From contig NZ_JQNA01000001.1 of assembly GCF_000745015.1 (NCBI RefSeq), forward strand, positions 744,001 to 808,000: a DNA stretch of 64,000 nt. Reading direction: 5' to 3'. This DNA is from Burkholderia sp. 9120. GTDB taxonomy: Bacteria > Pseudomonadota > Gammaproteobacteria > Burkholderiales > Burkholderiaceae. A model generated the notes under the pieces. It was not told the DNA's origin and did no database searches. It was given only the letters and a program-made list of their open reading frames with translations. Positions 25,934 to 36,176 of the stretch are shown piece by piece (position 1 is the first letter of the stretch; every line of letters starts with the position of its first letter). Made by a program: the position numbers and the translations under genes.

Positions 25934-26857
25934 TCACTGGCAGGCGGCCAGTTCGGCCACTTGCAGCACGTCGCCGGTCGCATCGTTTTCGACGAAAGCC
26001 ACCACGCCGAAACGGTCGGCGTTGCCGCCGGCATCGGCGCCCGTCGCGTCGACACGCACGTCGCGGTGAATCTGCGCATTGCCCCCGACCAGCGGCACCG
26101 GCCCGATCCATTGCCGCACCACGCGCTCGTGATGCAAGGTGGCGCCGCTGTTCTCGCCGGCGCCGACGTGCGAGCTCAGCGCGTTTTCATACACGGCGAC
26201 GTAGGCGTTGAGTTGCCCGGAGGTGTCCGCGGCCTTGCTGGTGAATTGCGCGGAGACATTGAAGGCGCCCGGCGTCTGTGGATTCAGTTCGAGCGCGACG
26301 TTCGCTTGCGCCGGTTCGGCGACCACCTTGCCGATGCGGCTGTCGAAACTGTCGCGTTGCGACCAGCTACGCAGTTCGCGGCCCGACACGAAGATTTCCG
26401 GCGTATAGATGGTGTGGCCGCCGGCGAGGTCGGTCAGCGTCTGCTGCCGTTCGGTGAAGCGATGTTGCGAGAACCGGTCGGTCCAGCCGAGGCTGTTCCA
26501 GTAATCCACATGCAACGCGAGCGGCACGATGCTTTGCGTCGCGCCGCTGTTTTTCCACTGGCTCAGCCAGTTGTCGGCGGGCGGGCAACTATTGCAGCCT
26601 TCGCTGCTGTACAACTCGACCAGCGCCACGCGGTGCGCCGGGCTGTGCGCGCTGCAGACGGCGGCGGCCGCGTTGGCGAGGCCGCTGGCCGCAAGCAGGC
26701 TGACTGCGGCCACGCACGCGATGGCTCGCGTGAACAGGCGGCGTGAAGGACGCGTGGTCGGCTGCATGCGCGGCCGAGTGAGCGGCTGCATGAGCGGCTG
26801 CATTGCTGACTGCGTTAATAGCCGGTAACCAGCGCGGCGGGTACGAGTGGTTTGCAT
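25934..26857 (-). CDS. DUF1223 secreted thioredoxin-like protein
   Basis: The 307-residue product contains the DUF1223 core: VELYSSEGCNSCPPADNWL with a CxxC pair near residue 90, LALHVDYWNSLGWTD and HTIYTPEIFVSG. The N-terminus is odd: about 42 residues of Met-Gln-Pro/Thr-Arg-Pro repeats precede the hydrophobic signal segment (about 43-63). GGGAG before 26857 supports that start, but a downstream Met closer to the signal is possible. It is probably a periplasmic redox-type protein; its partner is unknown. Confidence 0.82.
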   Translation of the reverse strand: MQTTRTRRAGYRLLTQSAMQPLMQPLTRPRMQPTTRPSRRLFTRAIACVAAVSLLAASGLANAAAAVCSAHSPAHRVALVELYSSEGCNSCPPADNWLSQWKNSGATQSIVPLALHVDYWNSLGWTDRFSQHRFTERQQTLTDLAGGHTIYTPEIFVSGRELRSWSQRDSFDSRIGKVVAEPAQANVALELNPQTPGAFNVSAQFTSKAADTSGQLNAYVAVYENALSSHVGAGENSGATLHHERVVRQWIGPVPLVGGNAQIHRDVRVDATGADAGGNADRFGVVAFVENDATGDVLQVAELAACQ

Positions 26858-26961
26858 GACGTGCTCCCATCAGGATCTGCACGTTTGTCGAACCGCCCGG
26901 CCGCTTATGACAGGCTTTTCCAAATTTATTTCTATCGGCCCGGCCGCCCGGCGCGAGTGGC

Positions 26962-27429
26962 TCAGTCGTAACTCATCACCACCGTCACGCGCGTGTCCGG
27001 CGTAACGTGTTTCGGCGACAGCGACATCACGCCGCCGTCACGGCCGACCTTGTAGTGACCGTCGCGAGTCGCCACGGCAATCCGGCCGTCGCGCTCGACG
27101 AAGCGCGTGGTCACGCCTTCGCCCGAGTTCAAGCTCGAGCCCGCGCCGCCGTTCACCTGCAACGCGACGTCGGCACCCGCCGTCACCCCCGGCGGGCCGC
27201 TGAACGTCAGCGTCACCGCGGAACCTTGCAAGCCTTGCAGCGCGCCCGCGGTTCCAGCCCGTGCGCCGGGCGCAACCGGCGCCGCCGACACTTCCAGTTG
27301 CGGCGCCACAATCGCGCCGGACAACGTGATCGTTCCGCCCTCTGACGCCGACGCCGCCAGCGGCGCCGTCGTCAGTGCCAGCGTTGCCGCCGCGCCGAGC
27401 GCCACAAACCGCCCAGTTGCCGTTTTCAT
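26962..27429 (-). CDS. Hypothetical exported protein, fimbrial-subunit-like start
   Basis: The 155-residue protein has a signal peptide (to about residue 29, ASA|SEGG). The mature N-terminus GGTITLSGAIVAPQLEV resembles the start of chaperone-usher pilins (GxITFxGxIV), but the conserved Cys pair of pilins is absent. The rest is Gly/Ala/Val/Thr-rich and likely beta structure. No chaperone or usher gene is near. GAGAGAGG precedes the ATG. Confidence 0.6.
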   Translation of the reverse strand: MKTATGRFVALGAAATLALTTAPLAASASEGGTITLSGAIVAPQLEVSAAPVAPGARAGTAGALQGLQGSAVTLTFSGPPGVTAGADVALQVNGGAGSSLNSGEGVTTRFVERDGRIAVATRDGHYKVGRDGGVMSLSPKHVTPDTRVTVVMSYD

Positions 27430-28007
27430 CAGCCTCTCTCCTTAAGCCGCTTAGCCGCGTCGAATCGCAGCGCATCGCGTCATCGGCGGGCTGCGCAGCG
27501 CGACATCGTCACGCTGGGTACGGCCCGTCTGACAGGCGCGTTAACGGCACCGGCTCGCTCTGCCTTGAATGACGCGCGTGCGAGTGGCCGATCCCGGCGC
27601 CACGCAGACGGCTCGTCGCGGCGTCGAACGAAGCGATTCAAGACCCCGTGCTAACATTCTCCTTTCAAATGCGCCGCTTTCGATGCACCCGCGGCGCCGA
27701 CCCATTCGATCCCGAACCCTGCCGGCCAACCCCATGCGCTTTCCGATTTCCCCTGCCCACACCCGCTTGCGCCCTTGCCGCGCAACCGGTTGCGCGCGCA
27801 AGGAATTCGCCCCGCAGCGCAGCGGCGAGCCGGCCCGAATGCTTCGCCGAACGCTTCTCCGAACACTCCCCCGACTTCTCCCGCTCTCCGCCGCCCGGCG
27901 CCCGATCTAACGCTGCTCGCTCCCTTGCCTGAGCCGCGTTGTCGGGCTCCGGGCCGATCTCATCCGCACGCTTTTCCCTTACCCGCAGATCGCACTGGAG
28001 TACCGTC
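27430..28007. other. Intergenic region before rnk
   Basis: A 578-base gap between the divergent exported-protein gene and rnk. Open frames here have no ribosome site or recognisable protein. I see no RNA, terminator or operator. Confidence 0.45.
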
Positions 28008-28418
28008 GTGAAGAAGACGAAAACCTGTTACCTGACCGAACTCGACGTCGCCCGTCTCGAGAAGCACGCGGCCGCGCGCGGCGCCGACGCCCGGCTGCAG
28101 GACATGCTCGACCAGGTCCTCGAACGCGCCGTGATCGTCGACTCGCGCGAGATTCCCGCGAACATCGTCACGATGAATTCGCAGGCCATTCTCGTCGACG
28201 AAACCAGCGGCGAGCAGATGACGTGGACCGTCGTCTACCCGCCCGAGGCCGAGTTCGCGCGCGGCCGTCTGAACGTGTTCTCGCCGCTCGGCCTCGCGCT
28301 GCTAGGCGCCAAACGCGGCGAGAAAATCCGCTTCACGCCGCCCAGCGGCGCGGAGAAAGTGCTGAAGCTCGAGAAGATCCTGTTTCAACCCGAAGCCGCC
28401 GACGACTTCACGCTGTGA
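28008..28418 (+). CDS. rnk: Rnk-family nucleoside diphosphate kinase regulator
   Basis: The 136-residue protein starts at GTG 28008, with TGGAG eight bases ahead; the longer frame from 27939 lacks this. An N-terminal helical part (LTELDVARLEKHAAAR) is followed by the GreA/GreB-type C-terminal domain: NIVTMNSQAILVDE, YPPEAEFARGRLNVFSPLGLALLGAKRGEKI. Rnk binds RNA polymerase in the secondary channel in E. coli and affects nucleoside diphosphate kinase levels. It stands alone before the thiC leader. Confidence 0.9.
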   Translation: MKKTKTCYLTELDVARLEKHAAARGADARLQDMLDQVLERAVIVDSREIPANIVTMNSQAILVDETSGEQMTWTVVYPPEAEFARGRLNVFSPLGLALLGAKRGEKIRFTPPSGAEKVLKLEKILFQPEAADDFTL

Positions 28419-28478
28419 ATCGGCCGCGCCGCGGCGCGAATCGTTGCGCCGCAGCATGGCTGCCGGGCTTATCTCTAG

Positions 28479-30779
<2,301 letters not shown>

Positions 30780-30848
30780 TGGTTGAAGCGTTTGGCGGGT
30801 GATGCGGTTGCATCGCCCTTGAGCGCACGACTTTGTACTGCAGCACCG

Positions 30849-30874
30849 AAGCCCGCCATTGCGCGGGCTTTTTT
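30849..30874 (+). terminator. Rho-independent terminator of thiC
   Basis: AAGCCCGC (30849-30856) pairs with GCGGGCTT (30863-30870), followed by a run of Ts. Confidence 0.9.
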
Positions 30875-30999
30875 GTTGGTTTTTTCGTCGGCTTTCTGGT
30901 TGATCGCTTCGTTAAGTGACTTAACAGCAGGCACGCCGCATGCTGACAGAAGGGAAACGCTGGATTACGAACAACTCACTTTCCACGGGAGTCAGCATC

Positions 31000-31212
31000 A
31001 TGAAATCGATCCGACAAATCAGTGCGCTTGCCACACTCATCGCCGTGGTGGCCAGCCTTTCCGCCTGTGGCGACATGAGCCGGCAAGGCCGCGATACGGC
31101 CGTCGGCGCGGGCCTGGGCGGCGCGGCGGGCGCGGCGATCGGCGGCAATGCGCTGTCGACGGTGGGCGGTGCGGCGGCGGGCGGCATCATCGGTAATCAG
31201 GTGGGCAAGTAA
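31000..31212 (+). CDS. Glycine-zipper (OsmB-like) lipoprotein
   Basis: The 70-residue product has a signal peptide with lipobox LSAC, then a glycine-zipper stretch VGAGLGGAAGAAIGGNALS...GGAAAGGIIGNQVG as in OsmB-type and Rick_17kDa-like outer-membrane lipoproteins. GGGAG precedes the ATG by eight bases. Such proteins are often stress-induced. A start at 30940 is possible but not supported by a ribosome site. Confidence 0.85.
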   Translation: MKSIRQISALATLIAVVASLSACGDMSRQGRDTAVGAGLGGAAGAAIGGNALSTVGGAAAGGIIGNQVGK

Positions 31213-31381
31213 CGGCGGCACGCGAGCGGCCGACATTGGCGACACCGGTCGGCCGCCTCGTCCATGTTTTGCAATGACCTGAAATAAGCCGTTACGGTTT
31301 TGCAATCCTGCATGCATCCTCGCGGCGTAAGCTCATGGGAACACGCCGCCGGCCGGCGTTCGATATAACCAGGAGCGCGTC

Positions 31382-31924
31382 ATGAAGTCCCGCGTCGTCA
31401 ATTCGTTCCGTGCGTTCGGCCAACGGCTGCCGCGCGGTTTTTACCTTTGCTTGTCCAGTCTTTCGCAAACCGGTATCGCCCTCGGCGGCGCCGTCTGCGT
31501 GTTGACGCTGTCCGGTTGCTATTACCCGTACGGCTACTATCCGGGCGCTTACTCGCCGTACTACGCCACCGTCCCCGCCGGCGCTACCCAGCAGGATCTG
31601 GGCGTGGCGCAAAACGATCCCGCCGCCATACAACAACAGCAGCAACTGCAGGCACAACAGGCACAACAGGCGCAGTCGCAAGCGCGGGCGGCCCAGCAGG
31701 TACCGCCGGCCACCTACGCGACCGCAGTGGTTCCGCCTCCCCCGGTCTATGTCGCGCCGGCTTATCCCGCCTACTATGCGCCGCCGGTCTATCCGGCCTA
31801 CCCAGCCTATTACGGCGGCTATCCGGGCTGGTATGGGCCGTCGGTGTCGATCGGCTTCGGTTTCGGCGGCTACTGGGGCGGCCATGGCGGCTGGGGCGGC
31901 GGCGGGCACGGCCACTGGCATTGA
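31382..31924 (+). CDS. Low-complexity lipoprotein with Gln, Pro/Tyr and Gly/His blocks
   Basis: The 180-residue protein has a long signal region with lipobox LSGC near residue 46. It continues with a Tyr/Pro-rich piece, a Gln/Ala-rich block (QQQQQLQAQQAQQAQ, about 84-98), a Pro/Tyr/Ala-rich block and a Gly-rich tail ending GGGGHGHWH. The tail could bind metal; that is a guess from composition. It resembles surface or peptidoglycan-associated proteins of Burkholderia annotated only as hypothetical. Confidence 0.7.
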   Translation: MKSRVVNSFRAFGQRLPRGFYLCLSSLSQTGIALGGAVCVLTLSGCYYPYGYYPGAYSPYYATVPAGATQQDLGVAQNDPAAIQQQQQLQAQQAQQAQSQARAAQQVPPATYATAVVPPPPVYVAPAYPAYYAPPVYPAYPAYYGGYPGWYGPSVSIGFGFGGYWGGHGGWGGGGHGHWH

Positions 31925-32335
31925 TCAGTGCTGATGGGTGCTGATGGGCGCTGATTCGCACGGGTTGGCGCCGGTCTTCTCCGCTTCTCCCTTTCTCCGC
32001 TTCTGCTCGCGTCTCGGGTCGCCGGTTCCGTTCGTGAACCCTTAACCTACGCTCGCGCGGCCGTCTGAAGCGCCGCGCGACACCCCTGTCATGCTCAACG
32101 CGTCGCCCAATCCGTCAGGCGACGCGCATCCTTGTCCCGTCTCCGCCGCGCGCCCGTAGTTTCCCTTCTTGACCTGCCCCAGCCGAGTTCTATGCTTCTG
32201 TAGAACCGCACGCAGTACCCGTTTAAATAAGCGCCCCGGCCGACCTCACCGTTGCCGCCGGCGCCATCCGTCCTAACGACGCGCCCCGTAGTGCGCAGTG
32301 CCGCGTCGAGTCCGAACAACAACGAAGGAGACCCG
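31925..32335. other. Intergenic leader of the lactate permease gene
   Basis: This 411-base gap begins with three near-copies of the ten-base unit CTGATGGGYG (31931-31958) and a C/T-rich stretch at about 31978-32010. The lactate permease promoter must lie here, but no clear -35/-10 pair, regulator site or RNA was recognised. Confidence 0.45.
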
Positions 32336-33934
32336 ATGTTTCATCAACTACTCACTCCGGTCGGCAACTCATTGCTGCCCTCGTTCCTGGTCGCCGCGCT
32401 GCCGATCATCGTGGTGCTGCTCCTGCTCGGCTGGGCGCGACGGCCGGCCTGGCAGGCGTCGCTCGCGGGGCTGATTGTCGGTCTGATCGTGGCGATCTTC
32501 GTCTGGCAATTCCCGGTGGGACTCGCCTTCGACTCGGTCGCCAACGGCGTCGTGTTCGCCTGCTGGCCGGTTATGTGGATCGTGTTCACGGCGATCCTGC
32601 TGTACAACATCTCGCAGCGCTCGGGGCGTTTCGCGGCCTTCCGCATGTGGATGATCGACAATCTGCCGAACGACCGGCGCGTCGTGCTGGTGGTGATCGG
32701 CTTCTCTTTCGGCGCGCTGCTTGAGGGCATTTCCGGCTTCGGCACGCCGGTCGCGATCACCAGTTCGCTGCTGATCCTGCTCGGTTTTCCGACGCTCGAA
32801 GCGCTCACCTTCACGCTGATCTTCAACACCGCGCCGGTCGCGTTCGGCGCGCTCGGCGTGCCGATCACCGTGCTCGGCGCGGTTACGCACCTGCCGGCCG
32901 ATTCGCTCGCCAAGATGGTCGGCCGCCAGTTGCCGTTCTTCGCGTTCCTGCTGCCCTTCTATGTGATCGGCGTGTACGCCGGCTTTCGCAACATGCTGCG
33001 CGTGTGGCCGGTGCTGCTGGTGTCGGGCGCGAGCTTCGCGCTGACCCAGTTCGTCGCGTCGAACTATGTGAACTACAGCCTGACCGACGTGCTGTCGTCG
33101 ATGGTGTCGCTGATCCTGACCATCGCGTTCCTGCGGGTCTGGCGGCCGGCGGTGGATCCCAAGTTCGCGATCAACATCGACCGGGTCGGCGAGGTGCGCG
33201 GCAAGATCGGCGGCGGCCAGGGGTGGTATCCGTGGATCATCGTGTCGGTCGTGGTGATCATCTGGACCATCGCGAAGATCTTCCTGATCGGCGACGTCAA
33301 GGTGCCGTGGCCCGGACTCGACAAGGCCGTGTTCATCACGCTGTACAACACGCCGTATGGCGCCGTGTGGGACTTCCAGCCGCTGGCCACCGGCACCGCC
33401 ATTCTGGTCGCGGCGATCATCACCGCGTTCGTGGTCGGGCTGAGCGCGAGCGAGTTCGGCAAGGCGATCGCCGACACGTGGGTGCAGACGCGGATCGCGA
33501 TTCTGACCGTGGCGACCATCGTCGGGCTGGCGTATCTGATGAACTACTCGGGGCTGACCTATACGCTCGGTCTGGGCGCGGCGTCGGTCGGGCCGTTCTT
33601 TCCGCTGGTGTCGGCGTTCCTCGGCTGGGTCGCGGTGTTTCTGTCCGGCAGCGATACGTCCGGTAACGCGCTGTTCGGCAACCTGCAGGTCGTGGCGGCG
33701 CATCAGTTGAATCTCAATCCGATCCTGATGGCGGCGACCAATTCGTCGGGCGGCGTGATGGGCAAGATGATTTCGCCGCAAAACATCTCGACCGGCGTGG
33801 CGACCACCGAACTCAAAGGCAAGGAAGGCGTGGTGTTCGCGCGGACCTTCAAGCATTCGATTCTGCTGACGGTGCTGCTCGGGGTGCTGGTGTGGCTGCA
33901 ACAGAATGTGTTGCAGGGGATGATTCCGCATTAG
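32336..33934 (+). CDS. lldP: L-lactate permease
   Basis: The 532-residue protein has about 13 membrane segments and LctP-family motifs: FGALLEGISGFGTPVAI, FNTAPVAFGALGVPITVLG, GLGAASVGPFFPLVSAFLGW, VFLSGSDTSGNALFGNLQ and NSSGGVMGKMISPQNIS. It imports L-lactate (also D-lactate or glycolate in relatives). AAGGAG stands before ATG 32336. It is not next to lactate dehydrogenase genes within this window. A 10-bp inverted repeat (33945-33954/33981-33990) follows but lacks a T-run. Confidence 0.94.
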   Translation: MFHQLLTPVGNSLLPSFLVAALPIIVVLLLLGWARRPAWQASLAGLIVGLIVAIFVWQFPVGLAFDSVANGVVFACWPVMWIVFTAILLYNISQRSGRFAAFRMWMIDNLPNDRRVVLVVIGFSFGALLEGISGFGTPVAITSSLLILLGFPTLEALTFTLIFNTAPVAFGALGVPITVLGAVTHLPADSLAKMVGRQLPFFAFLLPFYVIGVYAGFRNMLRVWPVLLVSGASFALTQFVASNYVNYSLTDVLSSMVSLILTIAFLRVWRPAVDPKFAINIDRVGEVRGKIGGGQGWYPWIIVSVVVIIWTIAKIFLIGDVKVPWPGLDKAVFITLYNTPYGAVWDFQPLATGTAILVAAIITAFVVGLSASEFGKAIADTWVQTRIAILTVATIVGLAYLMNYSGLTYTLGLGAASVGPFFPLVSAFLGWVAVFLSGSDTSGNALFGNLQVVAAHQLNLNPILMAATNSSGGVMGKMISPQNISTGVATTELKGKEGVVFARTFKHSILLTVLLGVLVWLQQNVLQGMIPH

Positions 33935-34298
33935 GAAAATGGGAGGAAGTCGGCCGCTGGCCATTCGCGGCCTATCCGCTGCCGACTTCCGTGATTCCGT
34001 ATCTCCGTATTCCCGTACTTCCGCAATTCGGCGATACCGCAAAATAATTCACGACCTCGCGGCACGTCCCCGCCCTGACCGTGGCTCCTCTATCTGCGCA
34101 GCCAATCACATTGTAATTTTTCTCACATCAGCGTGAGAATTGCTCGTTTTGCATACGCCTCGCCAGCGCTTACGATCTCCTTATCCGACGCCCCACTCTC
34201 CTGCATCTTGCCGTTTCATTCCAGGCTGAAACGTTTCGCGCGATCGCGCTGCTACGATGCGCTGGCGTCTCGACTCAACCGCGCGCGGCGCCACTTCG
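33935..34298. other. Intergenic region between lactate permease and DMT gene
   Basis: The 364-base gap holds the GGAAGTCGGC/GCCGACTTCC inverted repeat (33945-33990) and, in an AT-rich part at 34121-34138, the inverted repeat TCTCAC-N6-GTGAGA, which could be an operator for the following transporter. Confidence 0.45.
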
Positions 34299-35225
34299 AT
34301 GAATGCTAAAAACCTGCTCCAGTTGCTGATTCTCGCCGCCCTGTGGGGCGCGTCCTTTCTGTTTATCCGCGTCGGCGTGGCCGATTTCGGCGTCGCGCCG
34401 CTGATGGCGCTGCGTGTCGGCATCGGCGCGGCCTTCCTGATCATCGTGCTGATCGCGCGACGGCCGTTGCGGCAATCGGCCACGATCCTGCGCACGCGCG
34501 CCCTTCCCCTGCTGGTGGTCGGGATTCTGAATTCGGCGGCGCCTTTCTGCCTGTTCGCGTACGCCGAGCTGACGCTGTCGGCCGGCGTTACCTCGGTGAT
34601 CAATGCGAGCACGCCGCTGTGGGGCGCGCTGGTCGCGTTCGTCTGGTTGCGCGACCGGCTGAGCGGGTTGCGCACGCTCGGTCTCGTGGTCGGCTTTCTC
34701 GGCGTGTTGATGCTGGTGTGGGATCAGATCGCCGCGCCGGGCAGTTCGGCGGCCACGCCGCTGACCACCGCGCTGGCGGCCGGCGCGGCGCTCGGCGCCA
34801 CGCTGCTGTACGGCATCGCCGCCAACTACACCAAGCGCCATCTGACCGGCGTCGATGCGCTCACCGTCGCCGCCGGCACGATGACCGGCGCCACCATCGT
34901 GCTGCTGCCGCTCGCGGTGATCTACTGGCCGGCCGCGCCGATCTCGCTGCATGCGTGGGGGGCGGTGATCGCGCTGGGCGTCGCGTGTACCGGCGTCGCG
35001 TATATGTTGTTCTTCCATCTGATCGCGGTGGCCGGACCGGCGCGCGCTATCACGGTGACTTTCGTGATTCCGATTTTCGGCATCCTGTGGGGTGCGCTGT
35101 TTCTTGGCGAAAGCGTGTCGCCCGGCATGCTGGAAGGCTGCGGCGTGATTCTGGTCGGCACCGCGCTCGCCACTGGCGTCATCAAGCGGCTGCCGTGGGT
35201 CGGGCCGCGTCGCGCTGATACCTGA
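34299..35225 (+). CDS. EamA/DMT-family transporter
   Basis: The 308-residue protein has ten membrane segments in two EamA repeats (LAALWGASFLFIRVGV at the start, LLYGIAANYTKRHLTG in the middle, FVIPIFGILWGALFLGES late). It is predicted to be an amino-acid or metabolite exporter of the RhaT/YdcZ-like superfamily; the substrate is not readable. The frame allows a start at 34257, but ATG 34299 (MNAKNLLQL) fits the first membrane segment better. Confidence 0.85.
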   Translation: MNAKNLLQLLILAALWGASFLFIRVGVADFGVAPLMALRVGIGAAFLIIVLIARRPLRQSATILRTRALPLLVVGILNSAAPFCLFAYAELTLSAGVTSVINASTPLWGALVAFVWLRDRLSGLRTLGLVVGFLGVLMLVWDQIAAPGSSAATPLTTALAAGAALGATLLYGIAANYTKRHLTGVDALTVAAGTMTGATIVLLPLAVIYWPAAPISLHAWGAVIALGVACTGVAYMLFFHLIAVAGPARAITVTFVIPIFGILWGALFLGESVSPGMLEGCGVILVGTALATGVIKRLPWVGPRRADT

Positions 35226-35361
35226 AGCCGGATTTTGGGTCGGGCTCGGGCTCGAACAAGGTTCGGCGCTCGTCACGTTGTCTTGTTTTTTGTTGTTTGC
35301 GTCTTCATCGACCACGTTCAGCCACAGTCGGCCACGCTCGGCCACGTATTGCGCGTCGCCC

Positions 35362-35530
35362 AAAAAAATAGCCCGCACTCTTTCGGAGTGCGGGCGAAAC
35401 CGTCGCCCTACGAGGATAGGCGACGGGGCCACCGAGGCCGCGCGCTGCGCGCAGGCCATCATCGGGTTCAGCACTGGTTTATCGTCCGATGCTGGAATCG
35501 TCTGGAACCCCTGCCTGGAAAAACCATGTC
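35362..35530 (-). ncRNA. Candidate structured small RNA with its own terminator
   Basis: Read on the minus strand there are four hairpins in a row within ~135 bases: CCAGCATCGG with CCGATGATGG (35486-35495 and 35456-35465, one mismatch), GGCC..GGCC enclosing GC-rich arms (35436-35457), CCGTCGCC with GGCGACGG (35400-35407 and 35419-35426, perfect), and a perfect 10-bp terminator stem (35371-35380 and 35386-35395) followed by TATTTTTTT. No minus-strand gene ends here, so the terminator needs another transcript. The 5' end is unknown; I place it near 35530. Not recognised as a known family. A long 3' UTR cannot be excluded. Confidence 0.5.
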
Positions 35531-35767
35531 GGCTTAACCAGTCCGGCCCCATGAGTCTATAAAAGCAGCTTGTGTGCCAGTTGCTGGAAGTCAGCGGAGA
35601 AATCTCGCAAGCGTTTGATTTTTATTGGAATTTATTGCGAGAGGGTGAGGCGAGGAAGGCGCTGGAACAGGCTTCGGCAGTTACGTCACCGGGGTAACGT
35701 CACGTTACACGCGGCCGCACATGGCGGCCGTATACGTTCGATTCATACGCGACCGGCACGGCGGCGT

Positions 35768-35923
35768 TCAATGGCCGGGCCACTTCGGACGCTGCGCCGT
35801 ACTGTGCCGCAGACGCAGCCCCGCCGGCGGCCGCGATTCACGCGGGTTCAACGCTGCGCCGCACACGAGCGCCAGGACGAGCAAGCTCGCCGCCCACATC
35901 CAGTAAGGAATCACGTCGAACAT
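35768..35923 (-). CDS. Possible small single-span membrane protein
   Basis: A 51-residue frame starts MFDVIPYWMWAASLLVLALV at 35923, with CGGAG six bases before the ATG. It has one hydrophobic segment (about residues 6-25) and a basic tail (RESRPP, RLRH, RPKW). The ribosome site and the membrane-like beginning argue for a real gene in an otherwise empty stretch. No family was recognised, and codon bias cannot decide for so short a frame. It lies upstream of the RNA candidate at 35362-35530 on the same strand. Confidence 0.4.
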   Translation of the reverse strand: MFDVIPYWMWAASLLVLALVCGAALNPRESRPPAGLRLRHSTAQRPKWPGH

Positions 35924-36070
35924 GGCCAACTCCGGTTGATTGCCGGGCCATCCCGGTATGTCGGAGTCAAGCAAAACACGTGCTCGGTGCCAGGAGTGCC
36001 GTGGGGTCGACGGTTAGATGCGGATTCACCCGGCGCTGGGTTAGTGCGCGGCAATACTCGCGGGCGAAAA

Positions 36071-36106
36071 AAAACCCGTCCAGGACGAATCCCGGACGGG
36101 TTTTTT
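36071..36106 (-). terminator. Bidirectional-type terminator after bamC
   Basis: AAAACCCGTCC (36071-36081) pairs with GGACGGGTTTT (36094-36104); A-run on one side and T-run on the other allow use in both directions. It lies about 70 bases beyond the bamC stop. Confidence 0.9.
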
Positions 36107-36176
36107 GACTGCTGTGGCTGCCTGCCGTGCCTTACCGCGCTTGACCGCCGCTCGCGGCAGGCACAGCGGCTGAGAC

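Noticed and set aside
27569..27932. Plus-strand open frames before rnk
   Set aside because: Arg/Pro/Thr-rich translations, no ribosome site and no family resemblance; treated as non-coding.
33945..33990. Terminator after the lactate permease
   Set aside because: The 10-bp stem is good, but the loop is long and no T-run follows, so I list it only as an inverted repeat.
32369..34042. 557-residue minus-strand open frame opposite the lactate permease
   Set aside because: Arg/His/Gln-rich translation without any motif; the permease on the other strand is clear.
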